DNA of 64,000 nucleotides, from contig VGFT01000002.1 in assembly GCA_016868775.1 (NCBI GenBank), positions 124,001-188,000 on the forward strand, given 5' to 3'. Below are positions 51,850 to 60,887 of this stretch, piece after piece (position 1 is the first letter of the stretch; each line of letters begins with the position of its first letter). This DNA comes from Bacteroidota bacterium (GTDB taxonomy: Bacteria > Bacteroidota > Bacteroidia > Chitinophagales > Chitinophagaceae). Position numbers and translations under genes: made by a program. The notes beneath the pieces are model-generated. The model made no database searches and had not been told where the DNA came from. It was given only the letters and a program-made list of their open reading frames with translations.

Positions 51850-52488
51850 TTAAATACATTCTTGATCTTCTTTATCGGTATACCGAAGGCCATATTGGTC
51901 AAGCACCTCCTTGGGAACGCCTTTCCAAACTGTTGCCTGGTTGCCCCGGTAATTCAGGTCTTTTACACCCATGGACGAAGTATAAAAACCGGAAGCCGTT
52001 AAGTTGCGCATCCGGTTGAAAAATTCCACGCCGGGCTGCATCTCGGGTTTAGCTTTTTCCGGATAGGCGATTTGATCAACCAGTTCCAGTTGCTGCGAGG
52101 AAGTACATTTTGAAAACGACTGACCATAGCGATTCAGGCATTGCATTTCCAACCAACGCAATCCGCCCCGCATCGGTACCTGATGGTCGGGCATGTCCCG
52201 CACGATGAAGTCTATGAACGCGGGCACACCCGCCTCACTGGCCGAACCGCTGACTTCGTCGCGAGGGATGATGATGTCGGCCAGCACCGTAATGGTTGCC
52301 ATTTCCTCCGACGTAAAAAAGGGACCTTCCGCCAATAATTTTTTCTCCCGTTCCAATTCATCGGGGTTGCGGTCGAGGCTGAACGCGTCGGTGGGAACTG
52401 TTTTTTTCTCCGGATCGCAGCCAGTCAGTACAGCCGGGGCAGCGAGTGCACCGGTGGCGATTAGTTTCAAGGAAGACCGACGATCCAT
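51850..52488 (-). CDS. Gluconate 2-dehydrogenase subunit 3 family protein, Tat-type
   Basis: 212 residues. The N-terminus DRRSSLKLIATGALAAPAVLTGC combines a twin-arginine-like signal with a lipobox (quoted residues 2-24). The body, with EMATITVLADIIIPRDE, AGVPAFIDFIV and a late conserved aromatic C-terminus, matches the small subunit that accompanies GMC flavoprotein dehydrogenases such as gluconate 2-dehydrogenase and glucoside 3-dehydrogenase. It may carry the large subunit across the membrane as a hitchhiker. It lies nine bases after the GMC gene. Confidence 0.9.
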   Translation of the reverse strand: MDRRSSLKLIATGALAAPAVLTGCDPEKKTVPTDAFSLDRNPDELEREKKLLAEGPFFTSEEMATITVLADIIIPRDEVSGSASEAGVPAFIDFIVRDMPDHQVPMRGGLRWLEMQCLNRYGQSFSKCTSSQQLELVDQIAYPEKAKPEMQPGVEFFNRMRNLTASGFYTSSMGVKDLNYRGNQATVWKGVPKEVLDQYGLRYTDKEDQECI

Positions 52489-52497
52489 AATATACGA

Positions 52498-54240
52498 TTA
52501 TAGCATTTGTTTTTTGAATTGATCGATGATGTATTCGGAGGCACGCATGCTCAGGGCCAGAATCGTCCATGTAATATTCTTATCGGCTTGGCTCACAAAA
52601 GCCCCTCCGTCCACACAGAACAGATTTTTACAATCGTGCGCCTGATTCCAGGCATTCAGGGCCGATCGCTTCGGATCATTTCCCATGCGCACCGTTCCGG
52701 CCTCGTGAATGATCTCACCCGGTTTGGAAAGTCCCCACTGATTGGATTCATCGTCCTCCCCGCCCCAGGTGATCACGGCTCCCATGTTATGCATGATTTC
52801 CTTGAAGGTCTCTTTCATGTGTTTGGCTTGCCGAATCTCGTGCTCACTCCACTTCACATGAAATTTCAGCACCGGGATCCCGTATTTGTCGACCGTGGTA
52901 GGATCAATGGCACAGTAATTGGTTTCCAGGGGAATCGCCTCGCCCCGTCCGGCCATGCCTACGCCGCACCCATAGAAATAACGATGATCTTCTTTGAGCG
53001 AAGCCCCGTAGCCGCCGGCCTCTTTTTTCTTTCCATGCACTACGTATTTTCCGTTCAATCCCTCTATGCCCCAGTTGAAACCATAACTAGGCTGACTCAT
53101 CCCACCCCAATATTCGATGTGATAACCGCGCGGGAAATCCAGTTTCTTATTGTCCATCCACCAAGGCGAATAAATGTGCATGCCGCCCACACCATCTTCG
53201 TTGTATCGCTTGCGGTCGAAGAGCTGCGGTAAAATTCCACCCAGCGCTGCGCCGGTTGAGTCATGCAAGTATTTTCCGACAACGTTGCTGCTGTTGGCCA
53301 GTCCGTTGGGATGCCGGGGCGATTTGGAGTTCAGCAACAACCGCGCACTCTCACAAGCACTGGCCGCCACAATAACAACGCGGCCCTCTACTTGGTATTC
53401 TTGCTGGTCGTCCTTGCTTACATAAGACACCCCGGTAGCCATGCCTTCCTTATTTGTGAGTACTTCGCGGGCCATGGCCTGACAGATCATGTCTATATTA
53501 CCGGTCTTCAGTGCCGGATAAATCAGCACATTGGTCGATGAAAAATCCGCTTTCGCCGCCGAACAGTTGCGGTTGCACTGCCCACAATAAAAACAAACCC
53601 CGCGTTCCTCGTTCAGTTTTTGGGTAAGGATCGATAGGCGAGAGGGGATCACCTTTACCCCGGCTTGCGTGGCCGCATCCTTGATGAACAATTCATGCAA
53701 ACGCGGCTTGGGAGGTTTTAGAAAGATCCCATCCGGGTCGTTCTCCAGTCCCTCATTCGTTCCGAATATCCCAATCAATTTATCAACCGCGTCGTAATAG
53801 GGTTTGATGTCCTCGTACCCGATTGGCCAGTCATCCCCCAACCCGTCGATGCTTTTACGTTTGAAGTCTTTGGGACCAAACCGAAGCGAGATCCTTCCCC
53901 AGTGATTCGTGCGTCCCCCCAACATGCGGGCCCGCCACCACATCCACTCGGTTCCGGTTTCTTTTTTATAGGGTTCTCCTTCGAGCGACCACCCACCGTA
54001 ACAGGCATCAAAATCACCAAAGGGTCTTATCGAAGTACTGGCTCCGCGACGGGGAGAGTCCCACGGATTCTTAAGGTGGGTCACATTCTTCTGCGGATCG
54101 TACTGATAGCCCGCTTCAAGCAAACAAACTTTCAATCCCGCCTGCGCCAATACATAGGCCGCCATGCCGCCCCCGGCGCCGGAACCCACGATCACCACAT
54201 CATATTTTTTGGATTGTTTTTTTACCTGTAGATCTCCCAT
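52498..54240 (-). CDS. GMC family oxidoreductase with a cysteine cluster (glucoside 3-dehydrogenase-like)
   Basis: 580 residues. FAD-binding VVIVGSGAGGGMAAYVLA is at residues 16-33, followed by LLEAG; active-site segments include HEAGTVRMGND and the C-terminal GGAFVSQADKNITWTIL. About residues 216-226 read CFYCGQCNRNC, a cluster of four Cys as in FAD-dependent glucose and glucoside dehydrogenases that bind an Fe-S cluster. No signal peptide is seen; export would depend on the Tat small subunit downstream. Start at 54240: the open frame upstream begins with TTG only. Substrate could be a sugar, glycoside or polyol. Confidence 0.9.
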   Translation of the reverse strand: MGDLQVKKQSKKYDVVIVGSGAGGGMAAYVLAQAGLKVCLLEAGYQYDPQKNVTHLKNPWDSPRRGASTSIRPFGDFDACYGGWSLEGEPYKKETGTEWMWWRARMLGGRTNHWGRISLRFGPKDFKRKSIDGLGDDWPIGYEDIKPYYDAVDKLIGIFGTNEGLENDPDGIFLKPPKPRLHELFIKDAATQAGVKVIPSRLSILTQKLNEERGVCFYCGQCNRNCSAAKADFSSTNVLIYPALKTGNIDMICQAMAREVLTNKEGMATGVSYVSKDDQQEYQVEGRVVIVAASACESARLLLNSKSPRHPNGLANSSNVVGKYLHDSTGAALGGILPQLFDRKRYNEDGVGGMHIYSPWWMDNKKLDFPRGYHIEYWGGMSQPSYGFNWGIEGLNGKYVVHGKKKEAGGYGASLKEDHRYFYGCGVGMAGRGEAIPLETNYCAIDPTTVDKYGIPVLKFHVKWSEHEIRQAKHMKETFKEIMHNMGAVITWGGEDDESNQWGLSKPGEIIHEAGTVRMGNDPKRSALNAWNQAHDCKNLFCVDGGAFVSQADKNITWTILALSMRASEYIIDQFKKQML

Positions 54241-54343
54241 GAAAAGAGTTTGTTGACTTTCCAAAATAGTTCTTTCCTACTTTCGAAAAGTAAATAACGC
54301 ACTCTTTTTTTCTAACACCATTTACCTTTAGGCAAACCACCCA

Positions 54344-56311
54344 ATGCGCTTTTTCCCCATACTCCTGATGTTGCACCTGCTATCCACCCCCGCATTCAGT
54401 CAATACCTGGATCCTACCGTTTATCCTGTCTACGCGGGAGAAGACCTGGGACTAACCTATTCGCCTGCCCGCAGCGTGCTAAAGGTTTGGTCGCCCACCG
54501 CTACCGCCGCCGAGTGGATCCTCTATGAAAAAGATGCCGGCGGCATGACCCTGGGCACCCATCCCCTGCAAAGACAAACACAGGGTATTTGGAAAGGAGA
54601 GATTCCGGGCGACCAAAAAGCGAAGTACTACACCCTGCGCGTGCTAATCGACGGGAAATGGTCAGACGAAATCGTTGATCCCTATGTGCGCGCCACCGGA
54701 GCCAACGGAAAAAGAGGCCAGATCCTGGACCTGAAAGAAACCAATCCCATCGGTTGGAAAACCGACCGCTCCCCCGCATTTGTCCATAAAACCGATGCCA
54801 TTATTTACGAATTGCATGTACGCGATGCCAGCATCCATCCGAGCTCCGGAATCAGACAAAAAGGGAAGTATCTGGGACTAACCGAGCGCGGTACGAAAAA
54901 TCCAAGCGGACAATCCACCGGTCTCGATCACTTGGCCGAACTCGGCATTACCCACGTCCATCTGCTCCCGGTATTTGACTTTTATTCGGTCGATGAAACC
55001 CAACCCGATAAAAAATACAATTGGGGATACGACCCGCAAAACTATAACGTACCGGAAGGATCTTACGCCACCGATGCCCAAGACGGCGCTGTGCGCATCC
55101 GCGAATTCAAACAATTGGTACTGGCCTTGCATCAGAAAGGCTTACGGGTGATCATGGATGTGGTTTACAATCATACGGCCCTTACCGAGAAATCAAATTT
55201 CAACCAACTGGTTCCTGGGTATTATTACCGGCAGAATGAAAAAGGCGGGTTCTCCAACGCTTCTGCCTGCGGCAATGAAACCGCCAGCGAGCGACCCATG
55301 TTCCGGAAATTCATGCTGGAATCCATGAAATATTGGGTGGAGGAATACCATATCGATGGCTTTCGGATTGATCTGATGGGAATCCACGATATCGAAACCA
55401 TGAATCAGATCTCTGCCGAACTGCACCGGATCAAACCGGATATTTTGTTGTACGGGGAGGGGTGGACCGCCGGAAAGAGTCCGCTGCCCGATGCGCAACG
55501 GGCCCTCAAGTCCAATGCGCATCGGCTCGATCGCATCGCCGTGTTCAGTGATGATATCCGGGATGCCATCAAGGGAAGTGTATTCGATCACCACGACAAA
55601 GGATTCGTATCCGGTAAGTCGGGCATGGAATCCTCCATCCGTTTTGGGGTCGTAGCCGCGCTGCCGCACGACCAAGTCGATGTTTCAAAGGTTATCTACG
55701 CCAAGCAGTCCTACGCCGCGCAACCCCATCATACCATCACGTATGCGGAATGCCACGACAATCATGTGCTGGCTGATAAACTAGCCATCTCCGTTGCGGA
55801 GCAAACCGATTCCCTTCGAGCCGAAATGCACCGACTGGCCCTGGGAATTCTGCTTACCAGCCAAGGTATTGTATTTCTTCATGCTGGAACCGAATTTCGT
55901 CGAACCAAAAAAGGGGTGGAGAATTCTTTTGAAAGTCCCGATAGCATCAACGCCATCGATTGGAATAACAAATCTCAGCAACTTGAATTTTATCAATACG
56001 TACAGGCCTTGATTCAACTGCGGAAACAACATGCTTCGTTTCGACTCGCCGATTCAAAAACGCTGATCCAGGCCATCCGGTTCGAGGAGACAGAAACAAC
56101 CGGCTCGGTTCGTTTTCAGATCGAATCGGTGGGGGGCAATGACAAGTGGAGAAAAATACGGGTTCGATACAGTGGAATGGAAGCATCTGCTCCTTGGGTA
56201 GTTGGACAGGGTTGGAAACCGGCCATTCTCAATAACCGGGTGGTAAACACCACTTCAGCGATGAGCTTGATTCCGGTCAAGCCGCTTACGCTAACAGTCT
56301 TGTATCAATAA
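54344..56311 (+). CDS. pulA: Type I pullulanase
   Basis: 655 residues with a signal peptide (MRFFPILLMLHLLSTPAFSQ). A CBM48-like N-terminal domain is followed by the GH13 barrel; the type I pullulanase signature YNWGYDPQNYNVPEGSY is present. GH13 motifs: DVVYNHT, GFRIDLMGI (nucleophile Asp), GEGWTAG (acid Glu) and ECHDNH. It cleaves alpha-1,6 branches of pullulan, starch or glycogen, in the periplasm. TACCTTTA lies 13 bases upstream as a possible -7. Its stop codon overlaps the end of the broken RRM gene. Confidence 0.95.
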   Translation: MRFFPILLMLHLLSTPAFSQYLDPTVYPVYAGEDLGLTYSPARSVLKVWSPTATAAEWILYEKDAGGMTLGTHPLQRQTQGIWKGEIPGDQKAKYYTLRVLIDGKWSDEIVDPYVRATGANGKRGQILDLKETNPIGWKTDRSPAFVHKTDAIIYELHVRDASIHPSSGIRQKGKYLGLTERGTKNPSGQSTGLDHLAELGITHVHLLPVFDFYSVDETQPDKKYNWGYDPQNYNVPEGSYATDAQDGAVRIREFKQLVLALHQKGLRVIMDVVYNHTALTEKSNFNQLVPGYYYRQNEKGGFSNASACGNETASERPMFRKFMLESMKYWVEEYHIDGFRIDLMGIHDIETMNQISAELHRIKPDILLYGEGWTAGKSPLPDAQRALKSNAHRLDRIAVFSDDIRDAIKGSVFDHHDKGFVSGKSGMESSIRFGVVAALPHDQVDVSKVIYAKQSYAAQPHHTITYAECHDNHVLADKLAISVAEQTDSLRAEMHRLALGILLTSQGIVFLHAGTEFRRTKKGVENSFESPDSINAIDWNNKSQQLEFYQYVQALIQLRKQHASFRLADSKTLIQAIRFEETETTGSVRFQIESVGGNDKWRKIRVRYSGMEASAPWVVGQGWKPAILNNRVVNTTSAMSLIPVKPLTLTVLYQ

Positions 56312-56616
56312 CGGTCTCGCGGCGTTCGAGAAGTAGGGGAGAACCGGGGCCTGCGATCGGTTGGCTCCGATGTTCTACGATCCTCTGCGGGCTTCACGAT
56401 CATTACTTTTTTTCCGATTCCCAGGTTATTCAACCCCTCTATAGCTTCCCGAGCTTCTTAGTCATTGGGCATTTCCACAAAAGCAAAGCCACGGCTTTTG
56501 CCCGTTTCTTTGTCCATTGTAACCTTGGCCGAGCTCACGGTTCCAAATTTGTCGAAGAATTCCGTTAATTCAGCATCACCCATGTCGTATGGGAGTCCGG
56601 CTACAAAAAGTTTCAT
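56305..56616 (-). pseudogene. RRM-type RNA-binding protein gene with an in-frame stop
   Basis: From the ATG at 56616 the minus strand reads MKLFVAGLPYDMGDAELTEF (residues 1-20) and on to KSRGFAFVEMPND, with RNP-2 (LFVAGL) and RNP-1 (KSRGFAFVEM) intact, then TAA at 56460-56458. The same frame continues for 50 codons, EAREAIEGLNNLGIGKKVMI and an Arg/Pro-rich tail ending PRDRY, to a TGA at 56307-56305. In family members the stopped position is normally Glu (PNDEEA), so one G-to-T change explains it. Full length would be 103 residues, usual for bacterial RRM proteins. It may be a real mutation, a read error, or translated by read-through. Confidence 0.9.
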
Positions 56617-56651
56617 CGATTGTTAAGTTGTTTGAGGATCCAGCAGGAACA

Positions 56652-56659
56652 TAAAGGTA
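56652..56659 (-). promoter_or_regulatory. -7 promoter element of the RRM gene
   Basis: TACCTTTA on the minus strand, one mismatch to TAnnTTTG, 35 bases before the ATG at 56616. Confidence 0.45.
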
Positions 56660-56750
56660 TATCAAAATTCATCCGACGATCCAAACTTGAGCGAAATCAT
56701 CCCGAACGTATGAGAACGGTCATTGTAGTACCTTAGCCGAAACATTTTTT

Positions 56751-57938
56751 ATGATGCGTGAAGTTGTTGTCGTTTCTGCCGTTCGAACGCCGATGGGAAG
56801 TTTTGGCGGCTCGCTTAAGTCCTTATCTGCTACTCAATTAGGTGCCGCGGCGATCCGCGGAGCACTGGATCGGATTCAGTTGGATCCCAAAGTCGTAACC
56901 GATGTTTTCATGGGCTCGGTCATTCAGGCCAATCTGGGGCAAGCGCCAGCCCGGCAAGCAGTCAAATTTGCCGGTCTACCCGATTCAGTCAATTGCACAA
57001 CCGTAAACAAAGTTTGTGCCAGCGGAATGAAAGCTGTTTCGATGGCGGTACAACACATTCAACTGGGCGACGCCGATGTCGTGATCGCCGGCGGGATGGA
57101 AAGTATGAGTAACGTGCCTTTTTATTCGGAACATGTTCGCTGGGGGAACAAATACGGGAATGTGAGTTTGGTCGACGGATTGGCCAAAGACGGCCTCACC
57201 GATGTATACGACGGAAAAGCAATGGGCGTGGCTGCGGAGTTGTGTGCCTCTACCTGTCAGATCTCCCGTGCCGATCAAGATGCTTTTGCCATCGAGAGCT
57301 ATCAGCGGTCACAGCGTGCTTGGAACGAAGGCATTTTTTCCTCCGAGATCGTACCGGTAACCATCCCGCAGCGAAAAGGAGATCCTATTATTGTCTCCAA
57401 AGACGAGGAGCCCTTTCAAGTCAAATTCGATAAGATCCCACAACTCGCTCCGGCCTTTATCAAGGAAGGAACCGTCACGGCCGCCAATGCATCGACCATG
57501 AACGACGGTGCGGCTGCATTGATCTTAATGTCGGCTGAAAAAGCACAGTCACTCGGACTCAACCCCCTTACCTATATACGCGGCTATGCCGATGCGGAAC
57601 AGGCTCCGGAATGGTTTACCACCGCGCCTTCGTTAGCATTGCCTGCAGCACTTAAAAAAGCCGGACTGGAAATGTCGCAGATCGATTTCTGGGAGATCAA
57701 TGAAGCCTTTTCAGTAGTGGCCCTGGAAAATATTAAACGGCTGGGGTTGGATCCGTCCAAAGTAAATGCCTTTGGCGGAGCCGTTTCTCTGGGCCACCCC
57801 CTGGGTTGCAGCGGCGCCCGTATTTTGGTTACCCTGCTCAATGTCCTTACACATCACAACGCACGTTATGGAGCAGCCGGTATTTGCAACGGCGGAGGCG
57901 GCGCCAGCGCACTCGTGATCGAGCGGCCAACGAAATGA
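56751..57938 (+). CDS. Acetyl-CoA C-acyltransferase (thiolase)
   Basis: 395 residues. Catalytic Cys in NKVCASGMKA, His in NEAFSVVAL and the second Cys in GHPLGCSGARI, all in the usual thiolase spacing. It condenses or cleaves acyl-CoA in fatty-acid or acetoacetyl-CoA metabolism; the biosynthetic and degradative types cannot be separated from sequence alone. ATG at 56751, with a second in-frame ATG one codon later. The stop overlaps hutI as ATGA. Confidence 0.95.
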   Translation: MMREVVVVSAVRTPMGSFGGSLKSLSATQLGAAAIRGALDRIQLDPKVVTDVFMGSVIQANLGQAPARQAVKFAGLPDSVNCTTVNKVCASGMKAVSMAVQHIQLGDADVVIAGGMESMSNVPFYSEHVRWGNKYGNVSLVDGLAKDGLTDVYDGKAMGVAAELCASTCQISRADQDAFAIESYQRSQRAWNEGIFSSEIVPVTIPQRKGDPIIVSKDEEPFQVKFDKIPQLAPAFIKEGTVTAANASTMNDGAAALILMSAEKAQSLGLNPLTYIRGYADAEQAPEWFTTAPSLALPAALKKAGLEMSQIDFWEINEAFSVVALENIKRLGLDPSKVNAFGGAVSLGHPLGCSGARILVTLLNVLTHHNARYGAAGICNGGGGASALVIERPTK

Positions 57939-59176
57939 GAACGCTGATTCGACATATCAATTGTTTAGTTGGTGTTCAGGACCCCAAGCAGCCCCTGCGC
58001 AAAGAAGCGTTGGCTCAACTTCCCTCGATCAAGGATGCATTTTTATTGTTGGAAGACGATGTCATCCTTCGATATGGTGTGATGAATGCGTTGGATCTAT
58101 CCGCATCGGACGTCGATCAGGTCATCGATGCAAAAGATCGATTTGTGCTACCTGCCTGGTGCGATAGCCATACCCACCTTGTATTTGCTGCTACGCGCGA
58201 AGAAGAGTTCGTCGATAAACTTAAAGGTGCCACCTATGCAGAGATTGCGGCCAAGGGCGGAGGGATCTTGAATTCCGCCCGAAAGGTGCAAGCTTGTTCA
58301 GAGGATGAATTGTTTCAAGGAGCATTGCTCCGATTGAAAGCGGCCATTCTGCTAGGTACCGGTGCGATGGAGATCAAAAGTGGATATGGACTTCAAACCG
58401 AGGCGGAAATCAAAATGCTGCGAGTGATTAAGCGGTTAAAAGAGCAGACTCCCATACCCATTCGGTCGAATTTTCTGGGGGCGCATGCTTTTCCGGTTGA
58501 ATACAAAGACGATCGCGAAGGATATCTGCGTTTGTTGATTGAGGAAATGTTGCCCCGGATCGCAGCCGAGCAACTGGCCGATTACATCGATGTTTTTTGC
58601 GAACGGGGATTTTTTTCACCCGATGAAACATCCTTAATCCTTGCTGCTGCCGCCGCGCATGGATTAAGGCCCAAGATCCATGCCAATCAATTATCTGTAT
58701 CCGGTGGGGTAGAAGTGGGGGTAAGACATGACGCCCTCAGCGTCGATCATTTAGAATGCATGGATGACGCGGCGATTGATTGTTTATCTGCCGCCGATAC
58801 CATTGGCACGTTGCTTCCCGGATGCTCATTATTTCTTCGGGCTCCCTATGCGCCCGCCCGTGCCTTGATTGACAGCGGTGCCGCGATTGCCTTGGCTTCC
58901 GATTTCAATCCCGGTAGCGCCCCTTCTTACAACATGAACCTGGTGGTCTCGCTGGCTTGTACGCAGATGCGGTTGTTGCCGGAGGAGTCAGTCAATGCCG
59001 CTACGATCAACGGAGCGTTTGCGATGGAGCTGGCCGATCGGGTGGGTAGTATTGCAGCAGGTAAGAAAGCGAATCTGATTTTTACCAAGCCGATGTCCTC
59101 GCTGGCGTATCTTCCTTATTCGTTTGGCGAGAACGTGGTGGAGCGGGTGATGATCAACGGAAAATTTTATCTATAA
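57935..59176 (+). CDS. hutI: Imidazolonepropionase
   Basis: 413 residues, third step of histidine degradation (imidazolonepropionate to formiminoglutamate). Amidohydrolase metal motifs: CDSHTHLVF, LGAHAFP, KIHANQLS, SVDHLE and ASDFNPGS. The ATG at 57935 overlaps the thiolase stop; the longer frame starting within thiolase encodes Arg-rich sequence and is rejected. Sixteen bases separate it from ftcD. Confidence 0.95.
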   Translation: MRTLIRHINCLVGVQDPKQPLRKEALAQLPSIKDAFLLLEDDVILRYGVMNALDLSASDVDQVIDAKDRFVLPAWCDSHTHLVFAATREEEFVDKLKGATYAEIAAKGGGILNSARKVQACSEDELFQGALLRLKAAILLGTGAMEIKSGYGLQTEAEIKMLRVIKRLKEQTPIPIRSNFLGAHAFPVEYKDDREGYLRLLIEEMLPRIAAEQLADYIDVFCERGFFSPDETSLILAAAAAHGLRPKIHANQLSVSGGVEVGVRHDALSVDHLECMDDAAIDCLSAADTIGTLLPGCSLFLRAPYAPARALIDSGAAIALASDFNPGSAPSYNMNLVVSLACTQMRLLPEESVNAATINGAFAMELADRVGSIAAGKKANLIFTKPMSSLAYLPYSFGENVVERVMINGKFYL

Positions 59177-59192
59177 ACTGAATGCATCAAAT

Positions 59193-60872
59193 ATGAAGCG
59201 TATCATTGAATGTGTGCCCAATTTCAGCGAGGGACGAGACACTGAAAAGATTCGTCAGATCACCCATGAGATTGAAAAGATCGAGGGGGTGCGCTTATTG
59301 AATGTGGACCCGGGAAAGGCCACGCATCGCACCGTGGTTACGTTTGTCGGCGAACCCGATGCGGTGATCGAAGCCGCTTTTCAGGCGATCCGAAAGGCCG
59401 GAGAATTGATCGATATGTCGCAGCATATAGGTGAACACCCTAGAATGGGTGCTACCGATGTTTGCCCCCTTATTCCGATCAGCGGCATCAGCATCGAAGA
59501 AACGGCGGAGTATGCCCATCGGCTTGCCAAACGGGTAGGCAAGGAGTTGGATCTTCCGGTTTATTTGTACGAAGCCGCTCAATCCGATCCCAACCGAAAA
59601 AATTTATCCATCATTCGCGCCGGCGAGTACGAGGGGTTCTTTAAAAAGATCCTTCTGCCGGAATGGAAACCGGATTTTGGTCCCGCGGCAATGGATCCCA
59701 AGCGTGGCGCCACGGTCATCGGTGCTCGCGATTTTTTGGTTGCCTATAATGTCAACCTCAATACCACTTCTACCCGACGCGCCAATGCCGTGGCCTTTGA
59801 TGTGCGCGAAGCCGGTCGAGTGAAACAGGAGAATGGGAAAGTAGTCAAGGATGCTGCCGGGAATCCGGTAAGCATTCCGGGTACACTCAAGTCGGTCAAG
59901 GCCATTGGTTGGTTCATCGAGGAATACGGCATTGCGCAGATCAGTATGAACCTGACCAACATTCGGGTAACGCCATTGCATATGGCGTTTGACGAGGTTT
60001 GTGAGCGAGCGAGGGACCGGGGCATGCGGGTTACGGGAAGTGAGTTGGTGGGACTGGTGCCATTGCAGTCACTGATCGAAGCAGGAAAGTATTTTCTGCG
60101 CAAGCAAAATCGTTCGGTGGGGGTTTCAGAAAAAGCCTTGATTGATATGGCCATTCGATCGATGGGACTCGACGAGTTAACGCCCTTCAAGCCGGAGGAG
60201 CGGGTGATCGAATATTTGTTACAAGATCCGGCAGAACAAAAGTTGATCCGCCAGTCCTTGTCACGTTTCTCGGAAGAGACTGCCAGTGAAAGTCCCGCGC
60301 CCGGGGGCGGATCCATTGCGGCCTATGTTGGTACGCTGGGTGTTTCGTTGGCTACGATGGTGGCGAATCTTTCTTCGCATAAGAAGGGATGGGACGATCG
60401 CTGGGCCGAGTTCAGTGATTGGGCCGAGAAAGGGGAGGTGCTTCGTCAGCAGTTGTTGTTATTAGTTGATGCGGATACCCGTGCCTTCGATGCGATCATG
60501 TCAGCGTTTGGTTTGCCAAAATCAACCGATGCTGAAAAGCAATCGCGTCAGGCAGCCATTCAGGCAGCCACCAAGCAAGCCATGGAAGTACCGTTGCAAG
60601 TCATGCGATTGTCGCTTCAATCCATGGAACTGATCCAGGCCATGGCTACGCACGGCAATCCGAATTCCGTTTCAGATGCGGGTGTTGGCGCGCTTTGTGC
60701 GCGCGCTGCCGTACTCGGGGCTTATATGAATGTTCGAATCAATGCCGCAGGTTGCACCGATGCAGACTATGTAAAAAAACTACTGGCAGAAGGTGCGCAA
60801 ATGGAGAAAGAAGCCATGATCAAAGAGGAGCAAATCCGTACGCTGGTCGACCACCAAATTGCGAAACTTTAA
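59193..60872 (+). CDS. ftcD: Bifunctional glutamate formimidoyltransferase/formimidoyltetrahydrofolate cyclodeaminase
   Basis: 559 residues, a full-length fusion. The transferase domain (about 1-330) has ECVPNFSEGRD and HPRMGATDVCPLIPI; the cyclodeaminase domain (about 345-559) has SPAPGGGSIAAYVG and TMVANLS. It moves the formimino group from formiminoglutamate to tetrahydrofolate and releases ammonia, giving glutamate. With hutI it covers the end of histidine breakdown; hutH and hutU are not in the window. Confidence 0.95.
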   Translation: MKRIIECVPNFSEGRDTEKIRQITHEIEKIEGVRLLNVDPGKATHRTVVTFVGEPDAVIEAAFQAIRKAGELIDMSQHIGEHPRMGATDVCPLIPISGISIEETAEYAHRLAKRVGKELDLPVYLYEAAQSDPNRKNLSIIRAGEYEGFFKKILLPEWKPDFGPAAMDPKRGATVIGARDFLVAYNVNLNTTSTRRANAVAFDVREAGRVKQENGKVVKDAAGNPVSIPGTLKSVKAIGWFIEEYGIAQISMNLTNIRVTPLHMAFDEVCERARDRGMRVTGSELVGLVPLQSLIEAGKYFLRKQNRSVGVSEKALIDMAIRSMGLDELTPFKPEERVIEYLLQDPAEQKLIRQSLSRFSEETASESPAPGGGSIAAYVGTLGVSLATMVANLSSHKKGWDDRWAEFSDWAEKGEVLRQQLLLLVDADTRAFDAIMSAFGLPKSTDAEKQSRQAAIQAATKQAMEVPLQVMRLSLQSMELIQAMATHGNPNSVSDAGVGALCARAAVLGAYMNVRINAAGCTDADYVKKLLAEGAQMEKEAMIKEEQIRTLVDHQIAKL

Positions 60873-60887
60873 GCGCTGAATCTCGAA

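Noticed and set aside
57806-57934. Longer N-terminus for hutI
   Set aside because: It lies in thiolase, is Arg-rich and is absent from the amidohydrolase family.
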